The notes under the pieces: generated by a model
The model's database searches: none
What the model saw: only the letters and a program-made list of their open reading frames with translations
Told to the model about the DNA's origin: nothing
Translations under genes and position numbers: made by a program
Shown: positions 16,603 through 24,534 of the stretch, one piece after another
How the letters are laid out: each line of letters starts with the position of its first letter
Numbering within the stretch: position 1 is the stretch's first letter
DNA from: an uncultured Collinsella sp.
Lineage (GTDB): Bacteria > Actinomycetota > Coriobacteriia > Coriobacteriales > Coriobacteriaceae
Direction: 5' to 3'
Length of the DNA stretch: 64,000 nt
NCBI GenBank assembly: GCA_937925715.1
Contig: CALAMG010000022.1
Coordinates: 1 to 64,000 of the forward strand

Positions 16603-17502
16603 ATGATTGTCGAGAACCATGCGCTGTGGGGCGAGGAGCCGACCGAGGAATATCCGGCGACGTTTACGTATTTGGGTGCCGAGCCGCTGCCCGATAAACC
16701 GAATGGGCGCCGCCCTGCCGTGATTATCTGTGGCGGAGGTGCGTTTACGCATATCGCTCCGCATGAGCAGGATCCTGTGGCGTTTGCGTTTTTGGATCAC
16801 GGTTACCAGGCCTTTGTGCTCAACTATGTGACGAGTGGTACGGGCGATGTGAGCTTTCCGCACCCGCAGGCGGACCTCGCCAAGATGGTCGCTACCGTGC
16901 GCACCAACGCCGACGAGTGGCATGTCGATCCCAAGCGCGTGTGCGTCGTGGGATTCTCGGCGGGCGGCATGATCTGCGCTTCGCTGGCAACGCAATGGAA
17001 GACTGGTCCCTTCGCGGGCTTGGCCGGCGCGCGTCCGGACGACATTCGTCCCGATGCCGTGGTGCTGGGCTATCCATTGCTCGACTTTGCCTATGTGCGC
17101 GACATGCAGACGCGCGATCCGCGCATTGACTTGCGCGTGCCCAAGACGGGCGGCAAGACGGGACGCGATTTGCTCAACGACTACCTGTCGATGGTGACGG
17201 GCGGCGAGGCAACTGACGAGCATCTGGCCGACATCTGCCCCACCACGCATGTTTCGCGTCAGATGCCACCGACCTTTGTGTGGGGCGTGTCCGACGACAA
17301 GACGGCGCCGATCGCGCAGGTATACCCGTTTGCGCAGCGCATGGCCGAGGAGGGCGTTGCATGCGAGATGCACGTCTTCGACCAGGGTGGTCACGGCCTT
17401 TCGCTCGGCAACGCCAACACCGCGGTCGACAACGAGGACAAGCAGGTGGCGGTCCGTCCCTGGATTCGCCTAGCCTTCCGCTTCCTGGAGCGCCATCTGT
17501 AA
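16603..17502 (+). CDS. Alpha/beta-hydrolase (acetyl-esterase-like)
   Basis: 299-aa cytoplasmic protein without signal peptide. The oxyanion region GGGAFTHIAPHEQDP (about 45), nucleophile motif GFSAGG (about 115), and the late Asp (SDDKTAP) and His (QGGHGLS) complete a serine-hydrolase triad. It is related to the BD-FAE/acetylxylan esterase-type enzymes often encoded by gut bacteria. The likely role is removal of acyl groups from sugars or small esters; the substrate is not known. The start ATG follows AAGGGAGCAC. The upstream divergent EIIA gene hints at carbohydrate use. Confidence 0.8.
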   Translation: MIVENHALWGEEPTEEYPATFTYLGAEPLPDKPNGRRPAVIICGGGAFTHIAPHEQDPVAFAFLDHGYQAFVLNYVTSGTGDVSFPHPQADLAKMVATVRTNADEWHVDPKRVCVVGFSAGGMICASLATQWKTGPFAGLAGARPDDIRPDAVVLGYPLLDFAYVRDMQTRDPRIDLRVPKTGGKTGRDLLNDYLSMVTGGEATDEHLADICPTTHVSRQMPPTFVWGVSDDKTAPIAQVYPFAQRMAEEGVACEMHVFDQGGHGLSLGNANTAVDNEDKQVAVRPWIRLAFRFLERHL

Positions 17503-17528
17503 GAGGACGGGCATCCCAGCCCTTCAAT

Positions 17529-17597
17529 AACTTGCGGTGAAATAGCTCCGATCTGGGGCATCAACCAGCCCATCCAGGAACTATTCCACCGCAACTT
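17529..17597. repeat. Family II palindromic repeat, copy 1
   Basis: AACTTGCGGTGAAATAG (17529-17545) pairs with CTATTCCACCGCAACTT (17581-17597) with two mismatches. The same TTGCGGTGGAATA arm recurs at 21672-21736. It lies just after the esterase gene. Confidence 0.75.
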
Positions 17598-17616
17598 CGT
17601 TTTTGATGCCCCGCCC

Positions 17617-17810
17617 GGAAACTGCGTCCCAGTTTTGCCTTTCAAGGTGGGACGCAGTTTCCCATAGGGCCTCGACTGGGAAAGCGCGTCCCGTTTCGAG
17701 CGGGGATTCTGGGATGCATTTTCCGTAAGAGGCCTGTTAGGGAAACCATATCCCGTTTCGAGCCAGAATTCTGGGATGTAGTTTCCCCGAGAGGCCTCAT
17801 CGGGAAACTA
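17617..17810. repeat. Tandem array of hairpin repeats (family IV)
   Basis: Three successive hairpins of about 46 nt each have GGGAAAC-NNN-RTCCC type arms: 17617-17662 (15-bp perfect arms), 17678-17724 and 17740-17786 (imperfect). A fourth left arm without a partner starts at 17802. The period is about 62 nt and the linkers share GAGGCCT or GGGCCT. The 17503-17855 gap holds no gene. Confidence 0.8.
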
Positions 17811-17899
17811 TGGCCCTGAACTCTCCTGCCTGTCCCCATCGCACCGATCTGTCGATTGAACGTCGTTGTGTGTTCGCGCTATCATGCATGGTTACAATT

Positions 17900-17928
17900 G
17901 GTTAGCCATGGCAAACGGTTAGCCATGG
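17900..17928 (+). promoter_or_regulatory. Tandem DtxR/IdeR-like operator before feoAB
   Basis: GGTTAGCCATGG occurs twice (17900-17911 and 17917-17928), 17 bp apart and 48 nt before the feoAB start. GGTTAGCC matches the left half of the actinobacterial iron box (TTAGGTTAGSCTAACC). Iron-dependent repression of a ferrous iron transporter by a DtxR-family protein is the natural reading. The right half-sites are poor, so confidence is moderate. Confidence 0.55.
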
Positions 17929-17975
17929 TGAACATAAATACAACGCCCTGTGGGCGCCGGGGGAGGAACACGGAC

Positions 17976-20336
17976 GTGAAGCTCGATACACTCGAGATTG
18001 GAAAGGACGCCGTTGTCGCATCGGTGGCATCGGACGATCAGGCACTCCGACAGCATATTTTGGACATGGGTCTAACGCCGGGCACCGAAGTCACCATGAT
18101 GAAGTACGCCCCCATGGGCGATCCGCTCGAGATCCGCCTGCGTGGCTACGAGTTGACACTGCGCAAGGACGATGCCGCTCGCATCGAGCTCGTGGGTATT
18201 CACGACACCGATACGGGTCCGCGCGCTAACGCCGCAATCGGCACGACGGAGCATCCGGCCCTGGGCGAGGGGACGTATTCGCCCCGTGCGGCAAAGACGG
18301 CCGTGCCCGAGGGCGCGCCGCTGCACTTTGCCCTCGCCGGCAACCAAAACTGCGGCAAGACCACGTTATTCAACCAGCTGACGGGCTCCAACCAGCACGT
18401 CGGTAACTTTCCCGGCGTGACGGTCGACCGCAAAGATGGCACCATCCGTAACCATCCCGAGGCGAGCGTTACCGACCTGCCCGGCATTTACTCCCTGTCG
18501 CCGTACACAGGCGAGGAGGTCGTGAGCCGTCAGTTCATCCTCGACGAGCGTCCGGACGCCATCATCGACATCATTGACGCCACCAACATCGAGCGCAACC
18601 TGTACCTGACACTGCAGCTCATGGAGCTTGACCGTCCTATGGTCATCGCGCTCAACATGATGGACGAGGTGACCGCCAACGGCGGCGCCGTAGACGTCAA
18701 CTTGCTCGAGAGCCTGTTGGGCGTGCCCGTTGTCCCCATTAGCGCTGCCCGCAACGAGGGCATCGGCGAGCTGGTGGACCACGCCCTGCACGTGGCGCGG
18801 TTCCGCGAGCGCCCTGGTCGCCTGGACTTTTGCGCGCCCGACGGTCCGGACGGCGGTGCGCTGCATCGCTGCATCCACGGTATTGCTAACCTGATCGAGG
18901 ACCATGCCGTGACGGCGCACATCCCGGTGCGCTTTGCGGCGACCAAGCTGGTCGAGGGCGATGAGCTGGTAACCGAGGCGCTTCACCTGGATCGCAATGA
19001 GCTCGACGCTATCGAGCACATCATCACCCAGATGGAGGGCGAGGCCGGCACCGACCGCCTATCTGCACTGGCCGATATGCGTTTTAGCTTTATCGGCGAC
19101 GTGTGCGGGCGTTGCGTCGTCAAGCCGCACGAGAGCCGCGAGCACGTGCGCTCCGTCAAGATTGACCGCATCCTGACAGGTCGTTACACAGCCATTCCGG
19201 CGTTTCTGGTGATCATGGGCCTTGTCTTTTGGCTGACGTTTGGCGTGATCGGCGCGGCGTTGCAGGGACTCATGGAGGACGGTATCGCTGCCATCATCGC
19301 CTCGGCCGATGCGGGCCTCAAGGCGTTCGGTACCAACGACGTGGTGCGCTCGCTGGCTGTCGACGGCGTGCTTACGGGCGTGGGCAGTGTGCTGACCTTC
19401 CTGCCGATTATCGTCGTGCTCTTTTTGTTCCTCTCCATTCTGGAAGACTCCGGATACATGGCGCGCGTGGCCTTTGTCATGGATAAGGTGTTGCGTCGCT
19501 TTGGCCTGTCGGGCCGCAGTTTCGTGCCCATGCTCGTCGGTTTTGGCTGCACCGTGCCGGCTATCATGTCGACCCGTACGCTCCCATCCGAGCACGACCG
19601 CAAGATGACGGTCATGCTCACGCCGTTTATGAGCTGCTCAGCCAAGCTGCCGGTTTACGGCTTGCTGTGCGGGGCGTTTTTCCCGCAGGCGACGGTTCCC
19701 GCCATGGTCTCGCTCTATCTGATCGGTATCGTGGTCGGCTGCGTCGCGGCTTTGGTGCTCAACCGCACGGCATTTAAGGGCGACCCGGTGCCGTTTATCA
19801 TGGAGCTCCCCAATTACCGCCTGCCGAGCGTCAAGACGACAGTGATGCTGGCATGGGATAAGGCCAAGGACTTCATCACTAAGGCCTTTACCATTATCTT
19901 TGCCGCGACCGTGGTCATCTGGTTCCTTCAGACGTTCGACATCCGCTTTAACGTGGTCGCCGACCAGTCGCAAAGCCTGCTTGCCGGTCTGGGTAGCATC
20001 ATCGCGCCGGTGTTGGCCCCGCTCGGCTTTGGCGACTGGCGCGCCTCGACGGCGCTCGTCACGGGGCTCATTGCCAAGGAGAGCGTCATCTCGACGCTCA
20101 CGGTGCTTTTGGGCGCAACGTCGCCCGCGGCACTGTCAGCCATGTTTTCGCCGTTTACCGCCTACGTGTTCTTGGTCTTTACGTTGCTGTACCCGCCTTG
20201 TGTGGCGGCAATCGGCGCCGTCAAGAGCGAGTTGGGCGCACGCTATGCCGTGGCCGTATTCGCGTTTCAGGTGACGGTCGCCTGGGTCGTGGCGTTTGTC
20301 GTGCATTCGGCGGGCATGTTGCTGGGGTTGGCTTAG
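17976..20336 (+). CDS. feoB: Ferrous iron transporter, FeoA-FeoB fusion
   Basis: 786-aa inner-membrane Fe(II) importer. Residues 1-75 are an SH3-like FeoA domain (LRQHILDMGLTPGTEVTMMKYAPMGDP in the family pattern, shortened here). The GTPase domain has G1 GNQNCGKT (122-129), G3 DLPG and G4 NMMDE, then a helical GDI region. The membrane domain follows, with the two Gate motifs (MSTRTLPSEHDRKMTVML; KESVISTL). The GTG start at 17976 follows GGGGGAGG. FeoA and FeoB are usually separate; fusions are known in some lineages. Likely iron-regulated through the upstream repeated GGTTAGCC. Confidence 0.95.
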   Translation: MKLDTLEIGKDAVVASVASDDQALRQHILDMGLTPGTEVTMMKYAPMGDPLEIRLRGYELTLRKDDAARIELVGIHDTDTGPRANAAIGTTEHPALGEGTYSPRAAKTAVPEGAPLHFALAGNQNCGKTTLFNQLTGSNQHVGNFPGVTVDRKDGTIRNHPEASVTDLPGIYSLSPYTGEEVVSRQFILDERPDAIIDIIDATNIERNLYLTLQLMELDRPMVIALNMMDEVTANGGAVDVNLLESLLGVPVVPISAARNEGIGELVDHALHVARFRERPGRLDFCAPDGPDGGALHRCIHGIANLIEDHAVTAHIPVRFAATKLVEGDELVTEALHLDRNELDAIEHIITQMEGEAGTDRLSALADMRFSFIGDVCGRCVVKPHESREHVRSVKIDRILTGRYTAIPAFLVIMGLVFWLTFGVIGAALQGLMEDGIAAIIASADAGLKAFGTNDVVRSLAVDGVLTGVGSVLTFLPIIVVLFLFLSILEDSGYMARVAFVMDKVLRRFGLSGRSFVPMLVGFGCTVPAIMSTRTLPSEHDRKMTVMLTPFMSCSAKLPVYGLLCGAFFPQATVPAMVSLYLIGIVVGCVAALVLNRTAFKGDPVPFIMELPNYRLPSVKTTVMLAWDKAKDFITKAFTIIFAATVVIWFLQTFDIRFNVVADQSQSLLAGLGSIIAPVLAPLGFGDWRASTALVTGLIAKESVISTLTVLLGATSPAALSAMFSPFTAYVFLVFTLLYPPCVAAIGAVKSELGARYAVAVFAFQVTVAWVVAFVVHSAGMLLGLA

Positions 20337-20377
20337 TTATGAATTGACGGCGCAACCTCTGTGTATCGAATTGTTTT

Positions 20378-20415
20378 CGGCCCCGCATCTGTTGCTGACG
20401 GATGCGGGGCCGTTG
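20378..20415 (+). terminator. Terminator of feoAB
   Basis: CGGCCCCGCATC (20378-20389) pairs with GATGCGGGGCCG (20401-20412). The U-run is poor, so it may be inefficient. Confidence 0.7.
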
Positions 20416-20457
20416 CTATATAATCGCCTCCGCTCAAAATGATTGGAGACGTTATAT

Positions 20458-21654
20458 ATGAGTCAGGCAAGGCAAGACGGCATCACGCTCAGGCAGTGGC
20501 TCCCGCTCGTCGGGCTCACCTGCTGTGCGTTCGTGTTCAACACGTCGGAGTTTATGCCCATCGGCCTTTTGACTGATATCGCCGCGTCGTTCTCGCTCAC
20601 CGAGGCCCAGGCGGGCATCATGATCTCGGTCTATGCCTGGGGCGTCATGCTGCTGTCGTTGCCGCTCATGGTGTTCGCTTCGCGTTTCGAGTTCAAGCGG
20701 ATGCTGCTGGGCGTGCTCGCCGTGTTCTCGCTGGGCCAGTTCCTGTCCGCCTTGGCACCGACCTATCCCATCTTAGTCTGCGCGCGCCTGGTGGTTGCCT
20801 GCGCGCACGCCGTGTTCTGGTCGGTCGCCTCGATCATGGCGTCGCGCCTGGTTGACACACGCCACGGGGCGCTCGCTATCAGCATGATCGCCACGGGCTC
20901 TTCCATCGCACAGATCTTTGGCCTGCCGCTCGGTCGCGCCATTGGCTTGGCCGTGGGCTGGCGCATGACGTTTGCCGTGGTCGGAGCGCTGTCTGCTGTC
21001 GCGGTCGTCTACCAGGCCACGGTGTTCCCTGCCATGCCAGCGGGCGAGCGTTTTACGCTCAAGCAGCTGCCCGAGCTGCTCAAGAACCCGTTCCTCATCG
21101 CGCTCTACGCAGTCACGGTCTTCATGGCGACCGGCTATTACGCAAGCTACAGCTATATCGAGCCCTTCCTGGCGCAGGTCGCGCACGTCGATGCGGGCGC
21201 CATTACCATGACGTTGACGGCGTTTGGCTGCTCTGGTTTGCTCGGAAGCTGGCTGTTTGGCCGCCTGTTCGATGGGCATCGCTTCCCGTTCTTGGCTATC
21301 ACGCTCTCCGGCGTGCCGGTGGCTCTGCTGCTCATGGGTCCGGCCGCATCGTCACTCGCTGCGGTTCTCGCTGTGTGCGCACTGTGGGGTTGCTGCGCCA
21401 CGGCCTTTAACGTGGCGTTTCAGGCCGAGCTCATCAAGCACACGCCGGCAGATTCGTCGGCCGTCGCCATGTCGATCTTCTCGGGCCTGTTCAACCTCGG
21501 TATCGGCACGGGTACCGCGATCGGCGGAGCCGTGGTTTCGGGTCCCGGTATCGCCTGGATCGGCTTTGTGGGCGGGGCGATTGCCGTCGTGGGCGTTATC
21601 CTCGCCATCACGGTGATGTTCCCAGCCATCCGCCGCGCCAAGCCCGTCGCCTAA
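20458..21654 (+). CDS. MFS exporter of the DHA1 / SotB family
   Basis: 398-aa membrane protein with 12 predicted helices. It opens WLPLVGLTCCAFVFNTSEFMP, as in sugar-efflux (SotB/YdeA) and AraJ-like members, and keeps the loop 2-3 signature region (ASRFEFKRMLLGVL). Proton-driven export of sugars, arabinose-like compounds or drugs is the family function; the substrate is unassigned. The start ATG at 20458 follows TTGGAGAC; an in-frame TTG 15 nt earlier is not needed. It stands alone between a terminator and a family II hairpin. Confidence 0.85.
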   Translation: MSQARQDGITLRQWLPLVGLTCCAFVFNTSEFMPIGLLTDIAASFSLTEAQAGIMISVYAWGVMLLSLPLMVFASRFEFKRMLLGVLAVFSLGQFLSALAPTYPILVCARLVVACAHAVFWSVASIMASRLVDTRHGALAISMIATGSSIAQIFGLPLGRAIGLAVGWRMTFAVVGALSAVAVVYQATVFPAMPAGERFTLKQLPELLKNPFLIALYAVTVFMATGYYASYSYIEPFLAQVAHVDAGAITMTLTAFGCSGLLGSWLFGRLFDGHRFPFLAITLSGVPVALLLMGPAASSLAAVLAVCALWGCCATAFNVAFQAELIKHTPADSSAVAMSIFSGLFNLGIGTGTAIGGAVVSGPGIAWIGFVGGAIAVVGVILAITVMFPAIRRAKPVA

Positions 21655-21671
21655 TCACGTTCCCTCATCAG

Positions 21672-21736
21672 TTGCGGTGGAATACGGACTGCTGGGTCCA
21701 ATAAACCCGGCAAACAGTCCGTATTCCACCGCAACT
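21672..21736. repeat. Family II palindromic repeat, copy 2
   Basis: Arms 21672-21692 and 21716-21736 are perfect 21-bp reverse complements beginning GTTGCGGTGGAATACGG. The loop contains a small nested hairpin (GGGTCC/GGCAAA region). It sits 17 nt after the MFS gene and could terminate it. Confidence 0.85.
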
Positions 21737-21741
21737 TGGAA

Positions 21742-21774
21742 AGGGGCCGGGGCAGCTAAAAGAGCCCCGTCCCA
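21742..21774. terminator. GC-rich hairpin after MFS gene
   Basis: GGGGCCGGGGC pairs with GCCCCGTCCC around AGCTAAAAGA. It adjoins the family II repeat and is followed by AAATTAG. A possible terminator, placed just upstream of the GH13 gene. Confidence 0.5.
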
Positions 21775-21836
21775 AATTAGCTACCCTGCCGGGCATACAA
21801 TGGATGTCGTTGTGTTGAGCTTACCGGGAGGTTGCT

Positions 21837-23213
21837 ATGTGGGCATACGAGACGACGTTCTATCAGATCTATCCGCTGGGCTTCTGCGGAGCTCCGCGCG
21901 AAAACGCCGCCCCCGTCGCCGAGGATGAACTCGCCCAGGCTGCCAACGCCGCGCCCAACCCCGATGCGCCCATCATGAAGATTGCCCAATGGGCCGACTA
22001 CCTGCAGGAACTCGGCGTTGGCGCCGTGCTCATCAACCCACCGCTCGAGTCTGATAGCCATGGCTACGATACGCGTAGCCTGCGCCACATCGACCGCCGC
22101 CTGGGTGGGGATGTCGATTTTGCCGCCGTATGCGAGACGCTGCACGACCACGGCATCCGCGTGGTACTCGATGCGGTCTTCAACCACGTCGGTCGCGGCT
22201 TTTGGGCCTTCCGCGATGTGCAGGAGCGTAAGTGGGACTCGCCCTACAAGGACTGGTTCCACATTAGCTTTGACGGTGACTCCTGCTATGGCGACGGCTT
22301 TTGGTACGAGGGCTGGGAAGGCCACTTTGAGCTTGTGAAGCTCAACTTGCAAAATCCCGCCGTGGTCGATTACCTGCTTGAGTCCGTGCGCCGTTGGGCC
22401 GACGTCTTTGGCGTCGACGGTCTGCGCCTGGACGTTGCCTATATGCTCGACCGCGACTTCATGCGCCGTCTGCATAGTTTTACCCGTGAGCTCAAGCCTG
22501 ACTTCGTGCTGATCGGCGAGACGCTCCACGGCGACTACAACCAGATCGTCAACGACGAGATGCTCGACTCCTGCACCAACTACGAGTGCTACAAGGGCCT
22601 GTACTCTAGCTTTAACTCGGTCAACATGTTCGAGATCGCGCATTCGCTGCACCGTCAGTTTGGCGGCGACCCGTGGTGCATCTACCGCGGCAAACACCTG
22701 CTGTCGTTTGCCGACAACCACGATGTGCCGCGCCTGGCGAGCATCCTCACCGACAAGTCCTGTCTGCGCCCCGCTTATGGCATGCTCTTTGGCATGCCGG
22801 GCATCCCATGCGTCTACTATGGCAGCGAGTGGGGAATTGCCGGCGAAAAGGGCGGCCCCGATGGCGACTGGGCGCTGCGACCTGCGTTCGATGAGCCTGC
22901 GCCCAACGAGCTGACGGCCTTCATCAAGCAGCTCGCGCACCTGCGCTCGGCCGACGACGCGGCGGCCCGTGCTCTCAACTACGGTGCCTATCGCAACGTG
23001 GTGATTCAGAACAAGCAGCTGCTGTTCGAGCGCGCCTGCGACGACGCGACGGTGCTCGTGGCGGTCAATGCCGTGAACGAGCCCTACACCTTTGGAGCCG
23101 GCGAACTCAGCGGCTCCTTCGTCGACCTGCTTGCCGACGATGCGCCCACGGTCGAGCTGTCGGGTGCCCTTGAGCTTGCACCCTACGAGGTGCGTTATCT
23201 GCTGAGGGCCTAG
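21837..23213 (+). CDS. Glycoside hydrolase family 13 (alpha-amylase family)
   Basis: 458-aa cytoplasmic enzyme with a (beta/alpha)8 barrel. The four GH13 regions are visible: DAVFNHVG, GLRLDVA (nucleophile Asp199), LIGET (acid/base Glu228) and FADNHD (Asp296). A short C-terminal beta domain follows. It should hydrolyse or rearrange alpha-1,4/1,6-glucans or maltodextrins; cyclomaltodextrinase or trehalose-type specificities are possible. The start ATG follows CCGGGAGGTTGCT. The DNA-glycosylase gene begins 3 nt after its stop, so the two are co-transcribed. Confidence 0.88.
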   Translation: MWAYETTFYQIYPLGFCGAPRENAAPVAEDELAQAANAAPNPDAPIMKIAQWADYLQELGVGAVLINPPLESDSHGYDTRSLRHIDRRLGGDVDFAAVCETLHDHGIRVVLDAVFNHVGRGFWAFRDVQERKWDSPYKDWFHISFDGDSCYGDGFWYEGWEGHFELVKLNLQNPAVVDYLLESVRRWADVFGVDGLRLDVAYMLDRDFMRRLHSFTRELKPDFVLIGETLHGDYNQIVNDEMLDSCTNYECYKGLYSSFNSVNMFEIAHSLHRQFGGDPWCIYRGKHLLSFADNHDVPRLASILTDKSCLRPAYGMLFGMPGIPCVYYGSEWGIAGEKGGPDGDWALRPAFDEPAPNELTAFIKQLAHLRSADDAAARALNYGAYRNVVIQNKQLLFERACDDATVLVAVNAVNEPYTFGAGELSGSFVDLLADDAPTVELSGALELAPYEVRYLLRA

Positions 23214-23216
23214 GCC

Positions 23217-23780
23217 ATGGCAGCGTCTGACGAGGGCTATCAACATATTGAGCATGGGTTTGAGCCCGTGTTCGACCAGCACTCGCGCGTTTTGGTGCTC
23301 GGGTCGTTTCCCTCGGTGCTTTCGCGCGCCAATGCCTTTTATTACGGCAACCCTCAGAATCGCTTTTGGCGCGTGATGGCCGCGTGCCTCGGTGTGCCCG
23401 TGCCGCCCAACGAGGGCGATCCTTTGGCAAGCGGTGAGCCCGCGACGCTCGATGCCTCGATTGCCGCCAAGCGGGCCATGCTGCTCAACGGCGGTGTGGC
23501 CCTGTGGGACGTGATCGAGAGCTGCGATATTAAGGGTTCGAGTGACGCCAGCATCAAAAACGTCGTTCCGGCGCATGTCGAGCGCATTGCCGGCGCAGCT
23601 CCCATTGAGCAGGTGGTATGCAACGGTGGTACAGCTGGTCGGCTCTACAAGCGCTATCTACAAGAACGCACCGGGCTGCCGGCCATCGTTCTGCCGTCGA
23701 CAAGTCCCGCCAATGCGGCATGGCGCCTAGAGCGCCTTGTTGGGCGCTGGCGCGAGGCCGTTGACTGGGGCGCTCTGTAA
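23217..23780 (+). CDS. DNA-deoxyinosine / uracil glycosylase (UDG superfamily, HDG type)
   Basis: 187-aa base-excision repair enzyme. Motif GSFPSVLSRANAFYYGNPQNRFW (conserved stretch spanning about residues 30-52) and the late LPSTSPANA loop are those of the hypoxanthine-DNA glycosylase-type family 6 UDGs. It should remove deaminated adenine (hypoxanthine), and perhaps uracil, from DNA. There is no signal peptide, and the length is typical. Its ATG lies 3 nt after the GH13 stop. The functional pairing with a glucan enzyme is unexplained and may be only operonic convenience. Confidence 0.82.
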   Translation: MAASDEGYQHIEHGFEPVFDQHSRVLVLGSFPSVLSRANAFYYGNPQNRFWRVMAACLGVPVPPNEGDPLASGEPATLDASIAAKRAMLLNGGVALWDVIESCDIKGSSDASIKNVVPAHVERIAGAAPIEQVVCNGGTAGRLYKRYLQERTGLPAIVLPSTSPANAAWRLERLVGRWREAVDWGAL

Positions 23781-23781
23781 T

Positions 23782-24441
23782 TTAGATATCTGATTGGGCG
23801 CGGGTGCCGAGGCGTTTCATGATGGCATGCCAGATCGGTGCGGGCAGCGCGGGCTTGACGCGCACCATGCCGTCGGCATCGACGCTACCGGCATTGCCGC
23901 CGCCAAGCAGCTGCGCATGCTCAATGGAGCAGCCCATGCGCACAGCGCCCACAAGCTTATCCATCGCTTCCGAAAATGGCCGACGCAAGAGGCCCATACG
24001 CGGGGAGTGGCGAAGTGCTGCGATGCCGCTGCCGGCACAGACGGCAACGCCGCCACACCATGGTAGGTCACGTAGAATACATGCCCGGTATAGGCGGTCG
24101 AGGACTTCGTCCGCCTGCTTGTTGTTTTTGGACGCGGCCTGGGCGACGACATAGATGCGTGTCTCTGTATTTCCAAGGCGATCGAGTATCTGCTTGACTG
24201 CGATCATAGCCTCATCGTCAAATGCATCATCAACAGCGAGCACCATGCCATCGACTGCGCCGGCATCATCCGCCTCCAAGTCAACCGGGCGGGGGAGCGC
24301 GGTACCGGAAAGCCGGGCATAGGCCGCGATGGCATCTTGCAGGTCCCAGAGCAAAAACTCAAGATCGGCACTATTGGGAATGCTGATATACGCAATGGTT
24401 TGCAGCGTTTTTGGTACATCGCTGCGCGCGGTCGGCTCCAT
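23782..24441 (-). CDS. Protein of unknown function, flavodoxin/oxidoreductase-like
   Basis: 219 aa, not confidently recognised. It reads as a soluble alpha/beta protein: hydrophobic strands (TIAYISIPN, DGMVLAVDDAF, TRIYVVAQAA) alternate with helices, and a glycine-rich patch LPWCGGVAVCAGSGIAAL is followed by RRPFSEAMDKLV. The pattern recalls flavodoxin-like NAD(P)H oxidoreductase relatives in Firmicutes and Actinobacteria, but no cofactor motif is secure. It is convergent with the glycosylase gene (1-nt gap) and divergent from the aminotransferase gene. Confidence 0.6.
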   Translation of the reverse strand: MEPTARSDVPKTLQTIAYISIPNSADLEFLLWDLQDAIAAYARLSGTALPRPVDLEADDAGAVDGMVLAVDDAFDDEAMIAVKQILDRLGNTETRIYVVAQAASKNNKQADEVLDRLYRACILRDLPWCGGVAVCAGSGIAALRHSPRMGLLRRPFSEAMDKLVGAVRMGCSIEHAQLLGGGNAGSVDADGMVRVKPALPAPIWHAIMKRLGTRAQSDI

Positions 24442-24534
24442 GCTGCCTCCTTTCCGGTTGGTTTCCGTTTAGGTTACACCGTCTGGTGGCGCCCCGCCGC
24501 GCTATCCTAGTGCAACCCTTACGAAAGGAACGCC

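Noticed and set aside
17617..17810. CRISPR array
   Set aside because: Units are hairpins with short variable linkers and no constant 24-37 nt repeats with unique 30-40 nt spacers; no cas genes are present.
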